Positions 41,665-53,760 of a stretch of 64,000 nucleotides of DNA are shown in pieces. Positions within the stretch are counted from its first letter, which is position 1. Every line of letters begins with the position of its first letter. Source of the DNA: Chelonoidis abingdonii (Eukaryota > Chordata > Testudines > Testudinidae). Under the pieces are notes generated by a model. It was not told the DNA's origin and searched no databases. It saw only the letters and a list, made by a program, of their open reading frames with translations. A program made the translations under genes and the position numbers. Location of the stretch: NCBI RefSeq assembly GCF_003597395.2, contig NC_133778.1, positions 20,200,515 through 20,264,514 of the forward strand. Direction: 5' to 3'.

Positions 41665-43781
41665 GTTACTAATACAATGATTATTTATGCAATGGTATAT
41701 TTCATGACAAATAAAATGGCCTGGCTCCGACTAAAGAAGCTTACAGTCTAAATAAGCCTTAATGCAGCCAGGGATGGCATGACAAAAGGCAGGAGACAGG
41801 GTATGGGAGTACAAGGGTTATAACATGAAAAGATCATCTCTAGCCTTATTTTTATTTATCCATCTTGTTAGTTTCTCTTAACAAATTTAATTAAATATAT
41901 TTAAGTTTGAGGACAGTGGCCAAATGTTCAACTGAAAGTCCGTTTTGTTAAGGGAACTATGAATTTGATTTACATAAGTAGAAAAATACTAGACAAGCAT
42001 TGAAATAAAATGTTTAAATCCCTGAGGTGGTTCTGTTTGTTCCCATTCTGTGTGTTCCTGAGTGTATTTAATCAAGATTTTTTAACTCTGTCCCTCAGAT
42101 CTTTTTAAACTGAGGATAACAAGCAGAGCAGAGTTAAGACAAACTGGCAAAACCCACAAGGAACAGTGAAGGAAAAAAACCCCAAAGTCTGTGTTCCTTA
42201 GCACTTATATAAAGCTTTACCTCTTCAAAGCACAGCACAAGTATTCACTGATCTATCCATCTATGCAGATAGGTGATTCCTTACTGAAGAAAGGGTTTCT
42301 TTCCAATAGTAAATGCAAAATGTGGATCCAGATGTGGACTTCAAATTCCCTAAAATTCAGATCCAGGATTTTGTTTTAGCTTCTCACAGAAGTAGAAATC
42401 AGCCATGGAATTTGAAACAGGATTCTGAACCCACCCTCTTTCTGTAGCGCAGGAGTATTCAGAATAAGGGCACTGCTTAGTAGCAATAGGTTACTTAGTA
42501 TAGACAAAATTTTGTCTTCAGCTACTTTTGCCTAAGTCCTGTTGACTTCATGCGAGTTGTTTGTGTGTATCCAAGGGCTGAATTACTGTCCATAGAGAAG
42601 AGAATGTGTAAGAAAAGCAATGAGTAAATCCTTTCCAGAATGGTTTTCTATTCACTCACATAATGCCCCTCAGTTTCAGACTGGTATGTGTAGATGTTTA
42701 AGGGTGTCAAATGACAACCATTTTATGGGCTGTTGGCCCCAATGGAATGCTGCTTAGCACAGCTCATAAAGTAAGGACGGGAAATACTGCTTCAAACATC
42801 TACATTTCTCTGTTAATTAAAAGAGAGAGAGAGAGAAGCATTGCAAGTAAGAAATGCTCTTTTCATCATAGATGAAATACAAAAGATTCCATCTCTATGT
42901 TTACTTTTTTTTTCTTTCTAAAATCTGACTCTCCCTTTGAATAATCAAAGCTGGCTTTGAAGTAGTGCGCGCGCACACAAAATTTTTTCCCTTAAAAATA
43001 GCCCTATATATATCTATATTTATCTCATAGCCTTTCATTCCTTTTGTTCATGGGGTTTCATTTTTTTGCAAGAATGTGAAAGTTATGAGCAAACCAAAGC
43101 TCACACAGGCACCACAACAGACACAGGGAGTGGGATTCAGACACATACTGCAATTAACACCAGTGTTTAATTAGCAGGCATCTGCACCGGGCATGGGCCT
43201 TTTGATTTTGCCTCTTTGCTGCGTTTTTGATCTTAGATTTACCTACAACTGTACCTCTCTCAGCTGCTATGCTTTAAAAAAAATACTGTATGGGAAAGTT
43301 TTGGAAGGGGGCCATGGCAGACACTTGATCTGGTGCCTGGTTTACGCAAACTTTTGGGAAGCAGTTCACTTCGACTGTCTTCAGTAGAAATTCTGTTTTT
43401 TAAAAAGGCAGCTTTTTGTCCATGAACATGCTTTGATGTATTTGTTTAACAAAAAAAAAAAAAGTAAATTATTGACAAGAAAAATAAACTCTGATGGAGC
43501 TGCGTGGGTGGTGTACGTGTCTCGCTGCAAAGAGATTTAGTAAGGCAACGTGGAAAACTTTTACCTCAGGCAGCCTAGTTTTCTCTGTATTTTAGGTCAC
43601 AAATGAAAGAAGTTTCACCATCTCAACTTGTTTCCTGCTGGACATTTTCCTGCCTCAACAAACTGCCACCTAATTTACCTACTTGCCAGCTCTACTGAGC
43701 AGAATACCAGAGGGCAGAGAAAGGTGTGTTGCAGGTTATGGTGACATTTGCACTGCACAATTAACTGTGGTGAAGCACCAT
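41665..43781. other. intergenic, no gene seen
   Basis: AT-rich with a GA run (42822-42836), A and T runs (42905, 43450-43463), and an L2-like fragment near 42190-42260. No exon-like frame. Confidence 0.45.
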
Positions 43782-43789
43782 GTGACAGC

Positions 43790-44128
43790 CAGGGCCGGCT
43801 TTAGGCCTATTCCACCAATTCCCCTGAATCAGGCCCCGTGCCTAAGAGGGCCCCGCACTCAGTGAGAATCCCTTCCCTGGCTAGAGGCACCTTTTAAATT
43901 TTTACTCACCTGGCAGCGCTCCGGGTCTTCAGCGGCACTTCGGCGGCAGGTCCTTTAGTGCTGCTGAAGACCTGGAGCGAGTGAAGGACCCGCTGCCGAA
44001 GACTCAGAGCACCGGCCGGTGAGTACAAGCCCCACGTGTTTTTTTACATTTTTTTTTTTTAAGTCATCCCTGCCAGGCCCTGTCGAAACTGTTTGAATTG
44101 GGCCCCACGCTTCCTAAAGCCAGCCCTG
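43790..44128. mobile_element. hAT-type non-autonomous element, 339 bp
   Basis: Exact 8-bp duplications GTGACAGC (43782-43789, 44129-44136). Ends CAGGGCCGGCTTTAGGCC and reversed CAGGGCTGGCTTTAGGAA. The interior holds an inverted GCAGCGGGTCCTTCAC-like stem, and part of it (GTGAAGGACCCGCTGCCGAA) is identical to 3481-3500 in the element at 3390. Confidence 0.92.
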
Positions 44129-44136
44129 GTGACAGC

Positions 44137-45314
44137 ACAGTTCTCCAACACAGTTACCACACAGCAATGTAGTCAGGCCCTAACTGGATTTAAGAACTGG
44201 GCTGATGCCTTGGATATCTCCAGTGCTTTTTACTGGATCTGAACACATAACATGGTTAGGTCTCGTTCAAATGCAAGCTGGAACTCGGCTTGCCTACGTG
44301 AAGTAGCAATGAACACCAGAGGGGTGTGATTTCTAAAAGCGTATGCTGACTGGCCCATGTAGGCCCCGCTGGCACAAACTATAAGTTCTCTAGTGCACAT
44401 CAATATATAGTACAGCACTACACCAATGCAGACTGTGAAACTTTTAGTTCATGCCATCAGCATCTGTATTGGCCAGTTAGCATGTGGCACCACTAGTGCG
44501 TTTTAGAAATCACCCCCCTTTAGTATGCATTGGGGTTTGGTTAGCTATAGGCAAACCCTGAGTTTTAAGAATACTGAGGAACAACGGTGTATAGTCGAGT
44601 CAATTGATTGTGTAGTATGGAGATGACCTAAGACTGAGGTACACTGGAAGCGCTGTGTATATCTCTAAATATATAGAACACTCACACGCATGTCCAAATA
44701 CTTCTCAGTTACTGAAATGGCATGAGTGTAATCGAGGGCAGAAATTAGCCCATTATGTTTGACCTGTAGTGAACCTGTTTTGCCTCCCATTCACACGCAT
44801 GGTACAGTTCAGGGTACTTCTCTGATTACCTTGCAATAGCTTAGGTTTCTTTACCCTCTAGTACCTTATATGACATCAACCTTGTTCTACAAAAATATCC
44901 CTGTTAACCTTGAGCTTTTAATAAAGCACCTATCTCTGTTCACGGGAGAAAAATAGACATTTGGAAATAACCATATACCATTATATACACTGACAAGGGC
45001 ACTACCCCTCTCCTGTTTCTTTGTGGGTCGTGACAGCTGGTTCTAAGCCCCTCTGCAGAGCAGGGGTTGTAGGAGGATGTATCCCTTTCCTAGGTGCCAT
45101 TCTATCCAGAGAATCCACAATTGTTACTGGCAATGTTTTAGCATTGTTACCCTGACCACCACATGGTTATTTCTGAGATCCATGCAGCCAAAGCCTTATT
45201 GTATAGACTGTGTAGTATACACTGTCTTTCCAGCTATATTTGTAACAATAACATGCTTAAGCAAAGTTGAAGCTTGTTATAACCAAGCCAAATTGTGACA
45301 GGGGTTTGCCAGCC
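44137..45314. other. intergenic, no gene seen
   Basis: Unique AT-rich sequence, nothing recognised. Confidence 0.4.
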
Positions 45315-45673
45315 CCCATGAACATGGTGTTGCTAGCAAAGTTTCCCTGACTAACCTGGAGAGAGATTTTTATAATTATAGTTAAAACTCTAGGCCCTCC
45401 CTACTCCAGCTTTTCATCCATATGTTTCCTGACATGGTTTAGCTGGTCAGAGCGGAGAGGATCAAGCTACGTTAGAGCAGTGTTCATGTCTGCCATAGTT
45501 TAGACAGAGCTCTGTTTGGCTGCAACCATGGTGACGCTATGCTTCGGCATGTTTTTTAAACAGTTGGAAAGCCACCGTAGAGTGGACCTGTACAGCAGAG
45601 TGGTTCTGAGACATCTGTCCAAACTAATCAGGGAAACCCTGCTAGCAACAACCATGTTTAAACATGGTTGGAG
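45315..45673. mobile_element. candidate MITE with long terminal repeats
   Basis: Left CATGGTGTTGCTAGCAAAG then TTTCCCTGACTAACCTGG; reversed right TTGTTGCTAGCAGGG then TTTCCCTGATTAGTTTGG. About 38-bp imperfect inverted repeats. The right end carries a perfect 22-bp palindrome (45650-45671). Confidence 0.6.
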
Positions 45674-45837
45674 TGCTCACAATTCTGCTCCTGTTGCAAA
45701 ATAGGAAACACGTGAGACTTGCTGAACCCTGATGTTTGTTTTACGTTTATAGTTTGGACGTCATGTTAGTTGAAATTTGTTACTTTTAAGGGGACATTTG
45801 GGAGCTGGCCCTGTATTTGTTTTTTTCTTTCCCCCTC

Positions 45838-46000
45838 CTGCATTATCTTATACAAAATCAGAGCTGCCAAAACCATGCACTTACGTGGGTATGAAACAAT
45901 TATCCTGGTTTATACCCTCCTATATTATCTTACACGGACTCAGACTTGCCAAAACCAAGCACTTCTGCTGGCTGGTTTATACAGGGCACAGTCTTTAGCG
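45838..46000. repeat. two-copy tandem repeat, 82-bp period
   Basis: ATTATCTTA(T/C)AC, then TCAGA.(C/T)TGCCAAAACCA, then GCACTT and CTGGTTTATAC recur 82 bp apart, with about 80 percent identity by eye. Confidence 0.65.
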
Positions 46001-46565
46001 CTATTCTATCTCAGTGAGCAGTCATAATGCTGAAATGGTACTTTAAAGCCTTCCCTTTGGATTCTTCTTTCCTCTCCAAGCAACAGACTGAATTTTTGTC
46101 AGCCAGATTCAGGGTTTTAAATAATAGGAGTAGATGGCAAATGTGAAGAGTAGACTGTATACAAAGTAGATACAAGGGTCTGAAAGGAAATAAGGATGAT
46201 CTACAGAAAGTGACAGTTACTCAGCATACAAGCTAACAATTTTGATTTGAAACTCATGAGAAAGTATACAATTTTTTTATTTTTGCCAGTGTGGTTTTCA
46301 CTGACATGCAAACCTGTTGGCTGTGGCTGAAGTACTGAAAGATAGTAATTTGCTTGTGTGGGTATTCCATTAACAAATATAAAATGGGGGTAGTATAAAA
46401 GCACTTATAGGCCTTCCACTTTACCAGCACTTCAGGCAAGTTCTTTCTTATTCAAAGGAGCTCAGGTGTACTGTCTGAATATTCAAGGATGTAAGGTTTT
46501 GTGTTCGTCATGAAAAGGGGGGCGGGGGGGGGGAATGAATTGATCTTAATACAGTTTGGGTAAAA

Positions 46566-46800
46566 ACATAACAATGGCCATACTGGGTCAGACCGATGGT
46601 CCCTCTAGCCCAGTATCCAGTCTTCTGAAAGTGGCCAATGCCAGATGCTCCAGAGAGAATGAAGAGAACAGTGTAATTATTGAATGATCCATCCCAACCT
46701 CCAGTCCCAGATTAGGGACACTCAGATCAGGGTTTGCATCTCTGATCATCTTGACTAATAGCCATTGATGAACCTATACCCTCTGAAACTTGTTCAGTAA
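46566..46800 (-). mobile_element. CR1 3'UTR fragment, reversed
   Basis: Plus strand GGCCATACTGGGTCAGACC and TCTAGCCCAGTATCC are the reverse of the CR1 end at 21600-21640. Degenerate past 46700. Confidence 0.85.
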
Positions 46801-49354
46801 AACCAGTCATTGCTAAGATTCATGTGTAGTGGAGTGCTCTGTATCTAAAAAAACCTAGGATCATTAATAATGATAATCATTACTTGCCACAGTCTTGTGA
46901 GGTGAGAATTCCTGCCTACATGAGAACTGAAGGTGAAAAGTGTGAAATATCTGAAATGTCAGTTAAAATTAGAAAATATGAATTGAAAGTTGGTACTGGA
47001 GATCGGTGTGGATTTTCTTTTTGTGATTAGCAAAAATTTATTTCCCACCCCCATCCCTCCCAATGTCTTCAAGATTGCATCACAAAATATCAAACTTTTT
47101 AAATCGCTTTAGTTTCATCAAAGAAGGTAGGGCTAGTGTGATATCAGGCAGTGGTAACATGCTAGCTTAAACTCCTATTCCCAAAGAGACTACAAGGTAT
47201 GGTAGTAACATTTTTGCTCCAACAATCCAGGCATCATTATTGCTTGCAAGGCTGATAGTTGTTTCTACTACAAATCAAATTCTGTCCTAGTATGAGTCAT
47301 ATCTGCTTACAAGTTAATAGGAATTTCTTCCATTTACACACATGTTGAATTTGGCCTAAAGTTTCAGATTAAATCTAGGAGAATAGCTGATTAGAGTTTA
47401 GTATAAGCAGCTTCAAATACAGAAGTATTTCTTAATAAGGTATATCCAGTCAAATAACTGCTTTAGCATTAATGGTTTCAGGAGATAATCATCACATTTT
47501 TCTTCTCAGAAAGATGCTCACAAAGTTGTTACCCTGTGCTTGTCTCTGGTATAAATAAAAAGCCTCTCTTTGAAGTTCTTTTATCTAGTTACTGGACAAA
47601 GAAAACTATTGCACCTAACTGCAGTTTCATATTTGAGTAACAACTTTTAAAGATTGAGCAGTCCTACTCATCACCTAGTGTGAAGAGCAGAGGAATAGGA
47701 AGACAGTTTAGGTGTTCAGTCTGTTTAAATTGAGTGTTTAGCTGTTTGACACATTAAGTATTAATTGCAGATTTTGCACCAGAGATATGAAAACAGAGTA
47801 TGACTTGGGCATCATTCATAAGACTGCTAATGAGTTCCTATTCTTTCAAAGCCCTTACTGCTTCAGTCACTACAGATGGTAAAGTGATGGATTTATGGGA
47901 ACACAATATTTATAGAAAGGTTCAGGTTTCCTAAGTGAACAGAGTGAAAGCACTCTCAGCAGTTATCAATGTTCATCATGTCCTAGGAACAGTTTGAAGA
48001 GATCTAACTTGTAGTAGGAAGCAAAGGAAATCTGATAGAAATGAACAACTTTGGTGAGTAGTTAGTGGTGTTTGAAAATCATAAAGGTGTCTTTTGTAGA
48101 GCAGCATAAATGGGCTCGCTCTGAAAGTGACTTGAAACCACATTTTATGCATCATAAATGCAAACGATTTTTTTAAATATTTGAGAGTACAATGTTTAGA
48201 TCAGAAAGTGTCCTAAAAGAATGGTGCATCATTGTTCCTAAAAGTCAGTGAATAAGGCCCTGTGGAGCCAGGAGCTTTGGCCAGTAAAGTCTGGGAGTAC
48301 AAGATCAGTCACCATCATGAGATGACCGTGGCCATGTATAAACTTAATATATTTACACCCTGCCCCCCACAAAAAACCCTCCCCAACCCTGTTAACAACA
48401 AAAAGACCCACAAACCTAATTTAAGAACTGGCTTTACTAAAATCTCATCCTAGAAGCTGAAAAGTGAAGTTGAATAGAGTAAGTCAGAAGACAGAAATCC
48501 AAATACTACTGTGTCACTAATACTCTTAAGCAGATCTGTTGTTAAACAAAGTTCTGTGATTCTAAAATCTGTGTCGATTTGGAATCTGTCATATCACTTT
48601 GCCAGTGGAGCTCATAGTGTTAGGGATCTGCGGAGTTCAATGTAGTGAAAATAAGTGATAATTTATGTATGAGATGTTTGGTCTTGTCAACTTTCAGATT
48701 ATTATGCTAACCCCCCCCCCCCAAAAAAACCAAAGAAAACCGAAACCCACCTCCATCTGCTGCCTAGACTATTAAAAAATTAAAGCAACTTCACCCCAAC
48801 AGGCTTGGAAAAGCAAAAACCAGGCACAGTGGGAGAGACTTGGGGGAGAAAATAAAACTCCCCTCCACTTCCATTAGGAAAGCTATTTAAAAGTGGCTCA
48901 TTTTCCCCCAGTGACCATTAGAAGAATTTCAATTTTTACTTGACCAAGAAATACCATAAAACATTAGTCAAACTACATCTTAGCAAAGGGGGTGGCACTT
49001 TTCAGTCATAGATCTCAGTGTGTAAGGGGTGGAAAAGTATGATCTCCCCCATTTTACAGTCAAGGGGAGATCCAGGGATAAACATTAGGCATGGGAGTTC
49101 AGGGAGGGCAAACACATTTAAAGCAATAGCCTGAAAAAACCTGGATCTTTCTTCTATTGTTAGAAGTCACATTACACAAGAGATCTGAAATTCAAGGTTC
49201 CAAAGTATTGTTTCTGATGTATTCATCCCCTTTACCTCCCTTCCACCCCAGAAAACAGGGCCTAATTGGAGGGGGGGAGCTTGTTTTCTCTCTCTCTCCT
49301 CCCCTCCAATATACAGAATACATAAAACTAGTCTAGAGAAAGAAACTTTGTATT
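46801..49354. other. intergenic between KIAA2012 and FZD7, no gene seen
   Basis: AT-rich unique sequence; C and A runs near 48710-48730. No repeats I can classify. Confidence 0.45.
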
Positions 49355-51204
49355 TTAAAAAAAACAAAACCAATTTATTTAGTGATCTGTACATGTGATG
49401 AAGTGTGGCCTCATTTGGGCCTTCCAAAACTAAACAAAAAATCAAGTAAAAATGTATAAATACATATATATTTTCTTACAAAATGTGACATTTACAAAAT
49501 ATACATACTACACTTGTCTTACAGTTTTTCATGTGCACATCATAAAAGACCAAACAAATCCTATGAATTTGGGATCAAATGTACTGGAGGATTTGACTGA
49601 TGGGATATTTCCTTCTCCCCCAACCCTAAGCTACTGTATTGCCCACTAGACAAAAGCATTCTGTTCTCTTCACCCTGAACAGTTTTTAAAATTTCATTTC
49701 AGATATCTGCTTTTTTATTATAAGCAGCAATTACAGACTTGGGGGGGAAGTTAAGAGGCAGGGCTTGTTAAAAATCCTTAATTCCCTGATTATTCTTTAG
49801 GCAAAAAAACCCCAAAAACTCTTTAGATCATAAAGCTAAAAAGTATTATTTCAGAAATAAAAAATATGAAAGTCAACCTATAATTTAACACATAAATGTA
49901 ACATGATTGAAGAGTTTGAAGGAATATGAACAACTGTGAAGTTTAATTTCTCCTTATTCAGTTTCCTTTCTCTGACAACGTTTCAGATATGATCACTGGG
50001 AACTTAAGTCTTTCCACTTCTGTTCAGAAAGTACCTAAACCAAGGTGACCAGTTCCATCTTAAACAACACTGCACCATTATTAGGTAGAGTGCTGTTTAG
50101 GGAATTAGAGGACAAGGCAAATTGGCACTTCATGGTCTCAACTATTCCCTCCCATCCAGTCACTTTGCTTTTTCAGTACACCCTAGAGCAATCCAAACAT
50201 AAACAGCAAAGAAATAACGCTTATGGGAAGGAAGACAAAAATTGTATATACTTATCATATATCTTAATGCAGCCTGTTTTGTCAGGTGTTCTGAATTAAG
50301 CCTGTTTAACAAGCAGTCTGGCATTTCTTTTAGCTAGGACAGAAACTCATATTGAACAGTGTAGGAAAACATCCTGCCCTCTCCTTTTTCATAAAAAGAA
50401 TGTTTATCGACCTGTTCTAGTCACATCCAAGGTTGAATTTTAACGACTTTTTTGTTAGTTTGCCCATAAAAACCAGCCTCATGCTTATACCTTTCCACAG
50501 AGAAAAAACACTTTTGTTTCCCCTTTGTCTCCTATAACAAAGGCAGGGGTGGGGGTGGGGGGATGTTTGGCAAGTTCTATCTTTTTAGGGTATTGAATAG
50601 CAACTCCCCCCTTCTAAACAGCAAGGTTCCCTCCACTCCAGTTAGGATTCTCTTTGACGAGTAATGGTTAGATATAAAAGCAACCCCCTCTATATGACAG
50701 AATATGGGACGCTAAATAGCACGTGATTATAATTGGGAGCTTCTTTTAAAATACTCACGTGATGACTCTGAGTTTGAATGAGAAGACAGTAAAATAGAAT
50801 TCAGGAAATTAAGCCGATATCGGCTGCAGTATGACCCCACCGAAGTAAACTATGATTGGACCAGTTCTTGACTCAAAGTTTCATTGGCCCACACTTTTAC
50901 ATCAGTCACAGCACAGCGGATCCAGCTGAACCTTTGCGCAAACACTACCGTAATTATTTTTTAGAAAGGGAATTTCTTGCATGGAAAGCGCTCCCCCCCA
51001 GGAGTCTGAGAAGGGTCCTTACTCTGTGCTTTTCAACTTGGTTGGCAAGAAAGCCACCAAGCCACTGTCTGAGGATTTTGTCTTCGGCAAGGTAGAGTTG
51101 TGAGACCCCAGGGAGCCCTCTCCCAATCCTGTGAGGGTCACTCTGGTGTCTGCGTGGCTTTTCCAGGAGTAGCAGCAGCAGCCGGGAAGAGGAGCAAGGT
51201 CTCA
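49355..51204 (-). other. FZD7: probable FZD7 3'UTR
   Basis: About 1.85 kb of AT-rich sequence after the FZD7 stop codon without recognisable transposons. It ends at an AATAAA signal followed by a T-rich stretch on the minus strand. The length is close to that of mammalian FZD7 3'UTRs as I remember them. The exact end is inference; another AATAAA on the minus strand near 49710 could give a shorter form. Confidence 0.5.
49374..49379 (-). promoter_or_regulatory. candidate FZD7 polyadenylation signal
   Basis: AATAAA on the minus strand (TTTATT on the plus strand), followed within 30 bp downstream by a T-rich tract (plus-strand A run about 49357-49365). It is the last good signal before the sequence changes character, so it is the preferred end of the FZD7 transcript. 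Confidence 0.45.
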
Positions 51205-52893
51205 TCATACCGCTGTCTCCCCTTTGCTGCCACTGCTGAGTCTATGGTAGAAGCGCCGCCAGGACTGAAGGGTTTTGCCGGACCAGATCCAGAAGCCGGT
51301 GGTGATGCCCACGATCATAGTCATGAGATACTTGATCATGAAGACGGTGAAATCCGGGCTCATGGGGGCGAAGTGGCCGGGGCAGGGCACGGCGTAGCTC
51401 TTGCAGGTCTGCAGCAGCCACGTCTTTTCCCAGGTCTCGCGGAAGGCCTGCTCGTAGAAGTAGCAGGCCAGGACGATGGTGGCGGGCACGGTGTACAGCA
51501 CGCTGAAGACCCCGATCCTCACCATCAGCTTCTCCAGCTTCTCCGTCTTGCTGCCGTCGTGCTTCATGATGGTGCGGATGCGGAAGAGGGAGACGAAGCC
51601 GGCCAGCAGGAAGGAGGTACCGATGAAGAGGTAGACGAAGAGCGGGGCCAGCACGAAGCCCCGCAGCGAGTCCACGCTGGAGAGGCCCACGTAACAGACC
51701 CCGCTCAGCACGTCCCCGTCCACCTGCCCCATGGCCAGGATGGTGATGGTCTTGACGGCCGGCACGGCCCAGGCGGCCAGATGGAAGTACTGCGAGTTGG
51801 CCTCGATAGCCTCGTGGCCCCACTTCATGCCGGCGGCCAAGAACCAGGTGAGGGACAGGATCACCCACCAGATGGAGCTGGCCATGCCGAAGAAGTAGAG
51901 GATCATGAAGAGGATGGTGCAGCCTTCCTTCTTGGTGCCCTGTGCCACGGTGCGGTAGCCCTCCTCCGAAAAGCGCTCCAGGCACACCGCCCGCTCCTCC
52001 AGCAGGAAGCCGGCCACGTGGGCCACGGCCACCATGAAGTAGCAGCCCGAGAGGAAGATGATGGGCCGCTCCGGGTAGCTGAAACGCCGCATGTCCACCA
52101 AGTAGGTCATCACGGTGAAGAGGGTGGAGGCGCAGCACAGCATCGACCAGACGCCCACCCACAGCCGGGCGAATCGCACCTCCGCCTCCTTGAAGTACAT
52201 CAGCCCGTGGGGGCGGCCGGGCTCGCAGGGCGCTCCGCAGTCCCGCTCCCCCAGGAAGCGGTAGCCCAGGTAAGGTGGCACCTGGAGCTGCCGGGGGCAG
52301 GAAAAGGCGAAGCCGGCGTGGGGCGGCGGCGGGGTGAGGAGGCCGGGCAGGTAAGGGGTCGGGTAGGCGGTGGGGCCGCCGGCCCCTGTCCCTGCTCGAC
52401 TGGGGGCCTCCGAGGTGTTCTGGCCCACGCAGATCTCGCCCGCGCCGTGGACGGGGAAGTTCTCGCAGCGCAGGCGCTCGGGCCACTGGAAGCCGAACTT
52501 GTTCATGAGCGCCTCGCAGCCCTGGCGGGCCCGCTCGCACAGGGAGCGACAGGGCGGGATGGCCTGCTCCAGCACCGTGCACACCGGCGCGTACATGGAG
52601 CACAGGAAGAACTTGAGCTCCGCCGAGCACTGCACCTTGACCAGCGGGTAGAACTGGTGCACCTCCAGCCCGGCGTCCTCCTGGTTGGTGTGGCCCAGCA
52701 GGTTGGGCAGGATGGTCTGGTTGTAGGCGATGTCAGTGCACAGCGGGATGGAGATGGGCTGGCAGAAGCCGTGGTCCGGCACCGAGATGCCCTTCTCCCC
52801 GTGGTACTGCTGGGCCGCCGAGCCCGCGGGCACCCCGACCAGGGCGCCCAGGAGGGCGGCCAGGCCCAGAGAGGCAGCCGCTGCAGCCCACAT
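51205..52893 (-). CDS. FZD7: Frizzled-7 Wnt receptor, single exon, intact
   Basis: Seven-pass Wnt receptor of the plasma membrane; the extracellular domain binds the Wnt lipid and the cytoplasmic face recruits Dishevelled for beta-catenin and planar-polarity signalling. The 562-residue frame shows a signal peptide (about 1-27), a cysteine-rich domain with ten cysteines (C44, 52, 89, 98, 105, 115, 119, 126, 143, 155), N-glycosylation sites N58 and N159, a Pro/Gly-rich linker (160-195), seven membrane segments (about 243-265, 276-297, 326-350, 366-390, 412-435, 456-479, 515-537), the Dishevelled-binding KTLQSW (540-545) and a C-terminal PDZ ligand ETAV. FZD7 rather than FZD1 or FZD2 is chosen from residues around the domain and tail, such as [15 protein letters not shown]. 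The start is the ATG at 52893; the two codons before it are GTG, and an in-frame TGA lies at 52966-52968. Human FZD7 has 574 residues, the difference being mostly in the linker. No intron or break is seen. Confidence 0.97.
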   Translation of the reverse strand: MWAAAAASLGLAALLGALVGVPAGSAAQQYHGEKGISVPDHGFCQPISIPLCTDIAYNQTILPNLLGHTNQEDAGLEVHQFYPLVKVQCSAELKFFLCSMYAPVCTVLEQAIPPCRSLCERARQGCEALMNKFGFQWPERLRCENFPVHGAGEICVGQNTSEAPSRAGTGAGGPTAYPTPYLPGLLTPPPPHAGFAFSCPRQLQVPPYLGYRFLGERDCGAPCEPGRPHGLMYFKEAEVRFARLWVGVWSMLCCASTLFTVMTYLVDMRRFSYPERPIIFLSGCYFMVAVAHVAGFLLEERAVCLERFSEEGYRTVAQGTKKEGCTILFMILYFFGMASSIWWVILSLTWFLAAGMKWGHEAIEANSQYFHLAAWAVPAVKTITILAMGQVDGDVLSGVCYVGLSSVDSLRGFVLAPLFVYLFIGTSFLLAGFVSLFRIRTIMKHDGSKTEKLEKLMVRIGVFSVLYTVPATIVLACYFYEQAFRETWEKTWLLQTCKSYAVPCPGHFAPMSPDFTVFMIKYLMTMIVGITTGFWIWSGKTLQSWRRFYHRLSSGSKGETAV

Positions 52894-53560
52894 CACCACG
52901 GCAGATGGGGAGAGCGGAGACGCGGGGAGCCCTTCAGAGCCGAGCGGTGCGCTGCGGCAGGTACATCAGGGGCCCCGAGGAGCCAGCGGGGGAAGCTCAC
53001 GCGGAGACGGGTGGAGGAGGAGGGTGGGACGGATCGCTGCTAAACCAGCTCTGTGAGCCCTGGCCAGGCGCTGGAGAATCCTCGTTCAGTCCCAGCCTCA
53101 AGTCTGCTGTCTTCCCTGGGCGCAGCGAGTCTGTCCCCACCGCCCAGCCCCGGCCAGGCAGAGTCGGCCCACGCGCGAAGTTTCCTGAGATGCCTGGAGT
53201 AGGAGGAGGGAAACAAAACACCCGCAAACCTAGGCAAAGTCTTTCTCCAGCTCCGCAGAAAATCCCGTGGCGGCGGCGGCAAGTCGCTGGCTCCGCTCCC
53301 CGCCTAGATGCTCAGCCCTAAAGCCTGGGATTTAGGTTACAGTTAAACGGATTATTACTTCGCCCGACTGATCCGTGTATTTTACTGGGGGGCTTAAATA
53401 ACTTTTAAAATCCAATTACTGCGCGATCCTCCCTCCGGCTCCGATATTTCCGCTCTGGGCTCCTAATCAGTTGGCAAGGCAGCCGAAACGCGCCTTCGCC
53501 CCGCTTGCCAGCGGGCAGAGTCCGAGGCGAGGATACAGCAGCTACTGGAACCTTTCGTCT
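51230..53560. other. CpG island over FZD7 coding region and 5' end
   Basis: Base composition jumps to high GC with many CpG dinucleotides from about 51230 to 53560, against an AT-rich background on both sides. It covers the whole FZD7 coding region and the sequence 5' of it, as expected for a developmental-gene CpG-island promoter. Confidence 0.8.
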
Positions 53561-53760
53561 AGCGAGCGACTCCTGTCCTGTAGCACACAAAAAAGATACA
53601 TATATGTCTGAGGATTCCACGGAGCCCCGCCCCTTCCCCATTCACAAACCACACAGCAGGCGGGGTTCTATAGCTCAGCTCCTGCCAATTGCAGCATCTG
53701 TTGCCTCCACAGCGCTGATTAGAATTGGTTAGAATTGATGAAAGGGGCGTGGGGAAGAGG
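53560..53760 (-). promoter_or_regulatory. putative FZD7 upstream promoter elements
   Basis: On the minus strand this holds a GC box (GGGGCGGGG, 53625-53633), a CCAAT motif (53724-53728), another GC/KLF-like site near 53741-53750, and an AT-rich TATA-like stretch near 53595-53607. The order CCAAT, GC box, TATA-like toward the gene fits a promoter reading minus. No start site can be fixed; if correct, the 5'UTR would be about 650 nt, longer than usual, so initiation closer to the ATG inside the island is equally possible. Confidence 0.35.

Noticed and set aside
51242..52630. 462-codon minus-strand frame overlapping FZD7
   Set aside because: Alternative frame of the real gene, Arg/Gly/Pro/Leu-rich, explained by high GC.
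51100..53043. 647-codon plus-strand open frame antisense to FZD7
   Set aside because: Exact shadow of the GC-rich FZD7 coding region; the peptide is His/Gly/Ala/Glu-rich low complexity with no domain.
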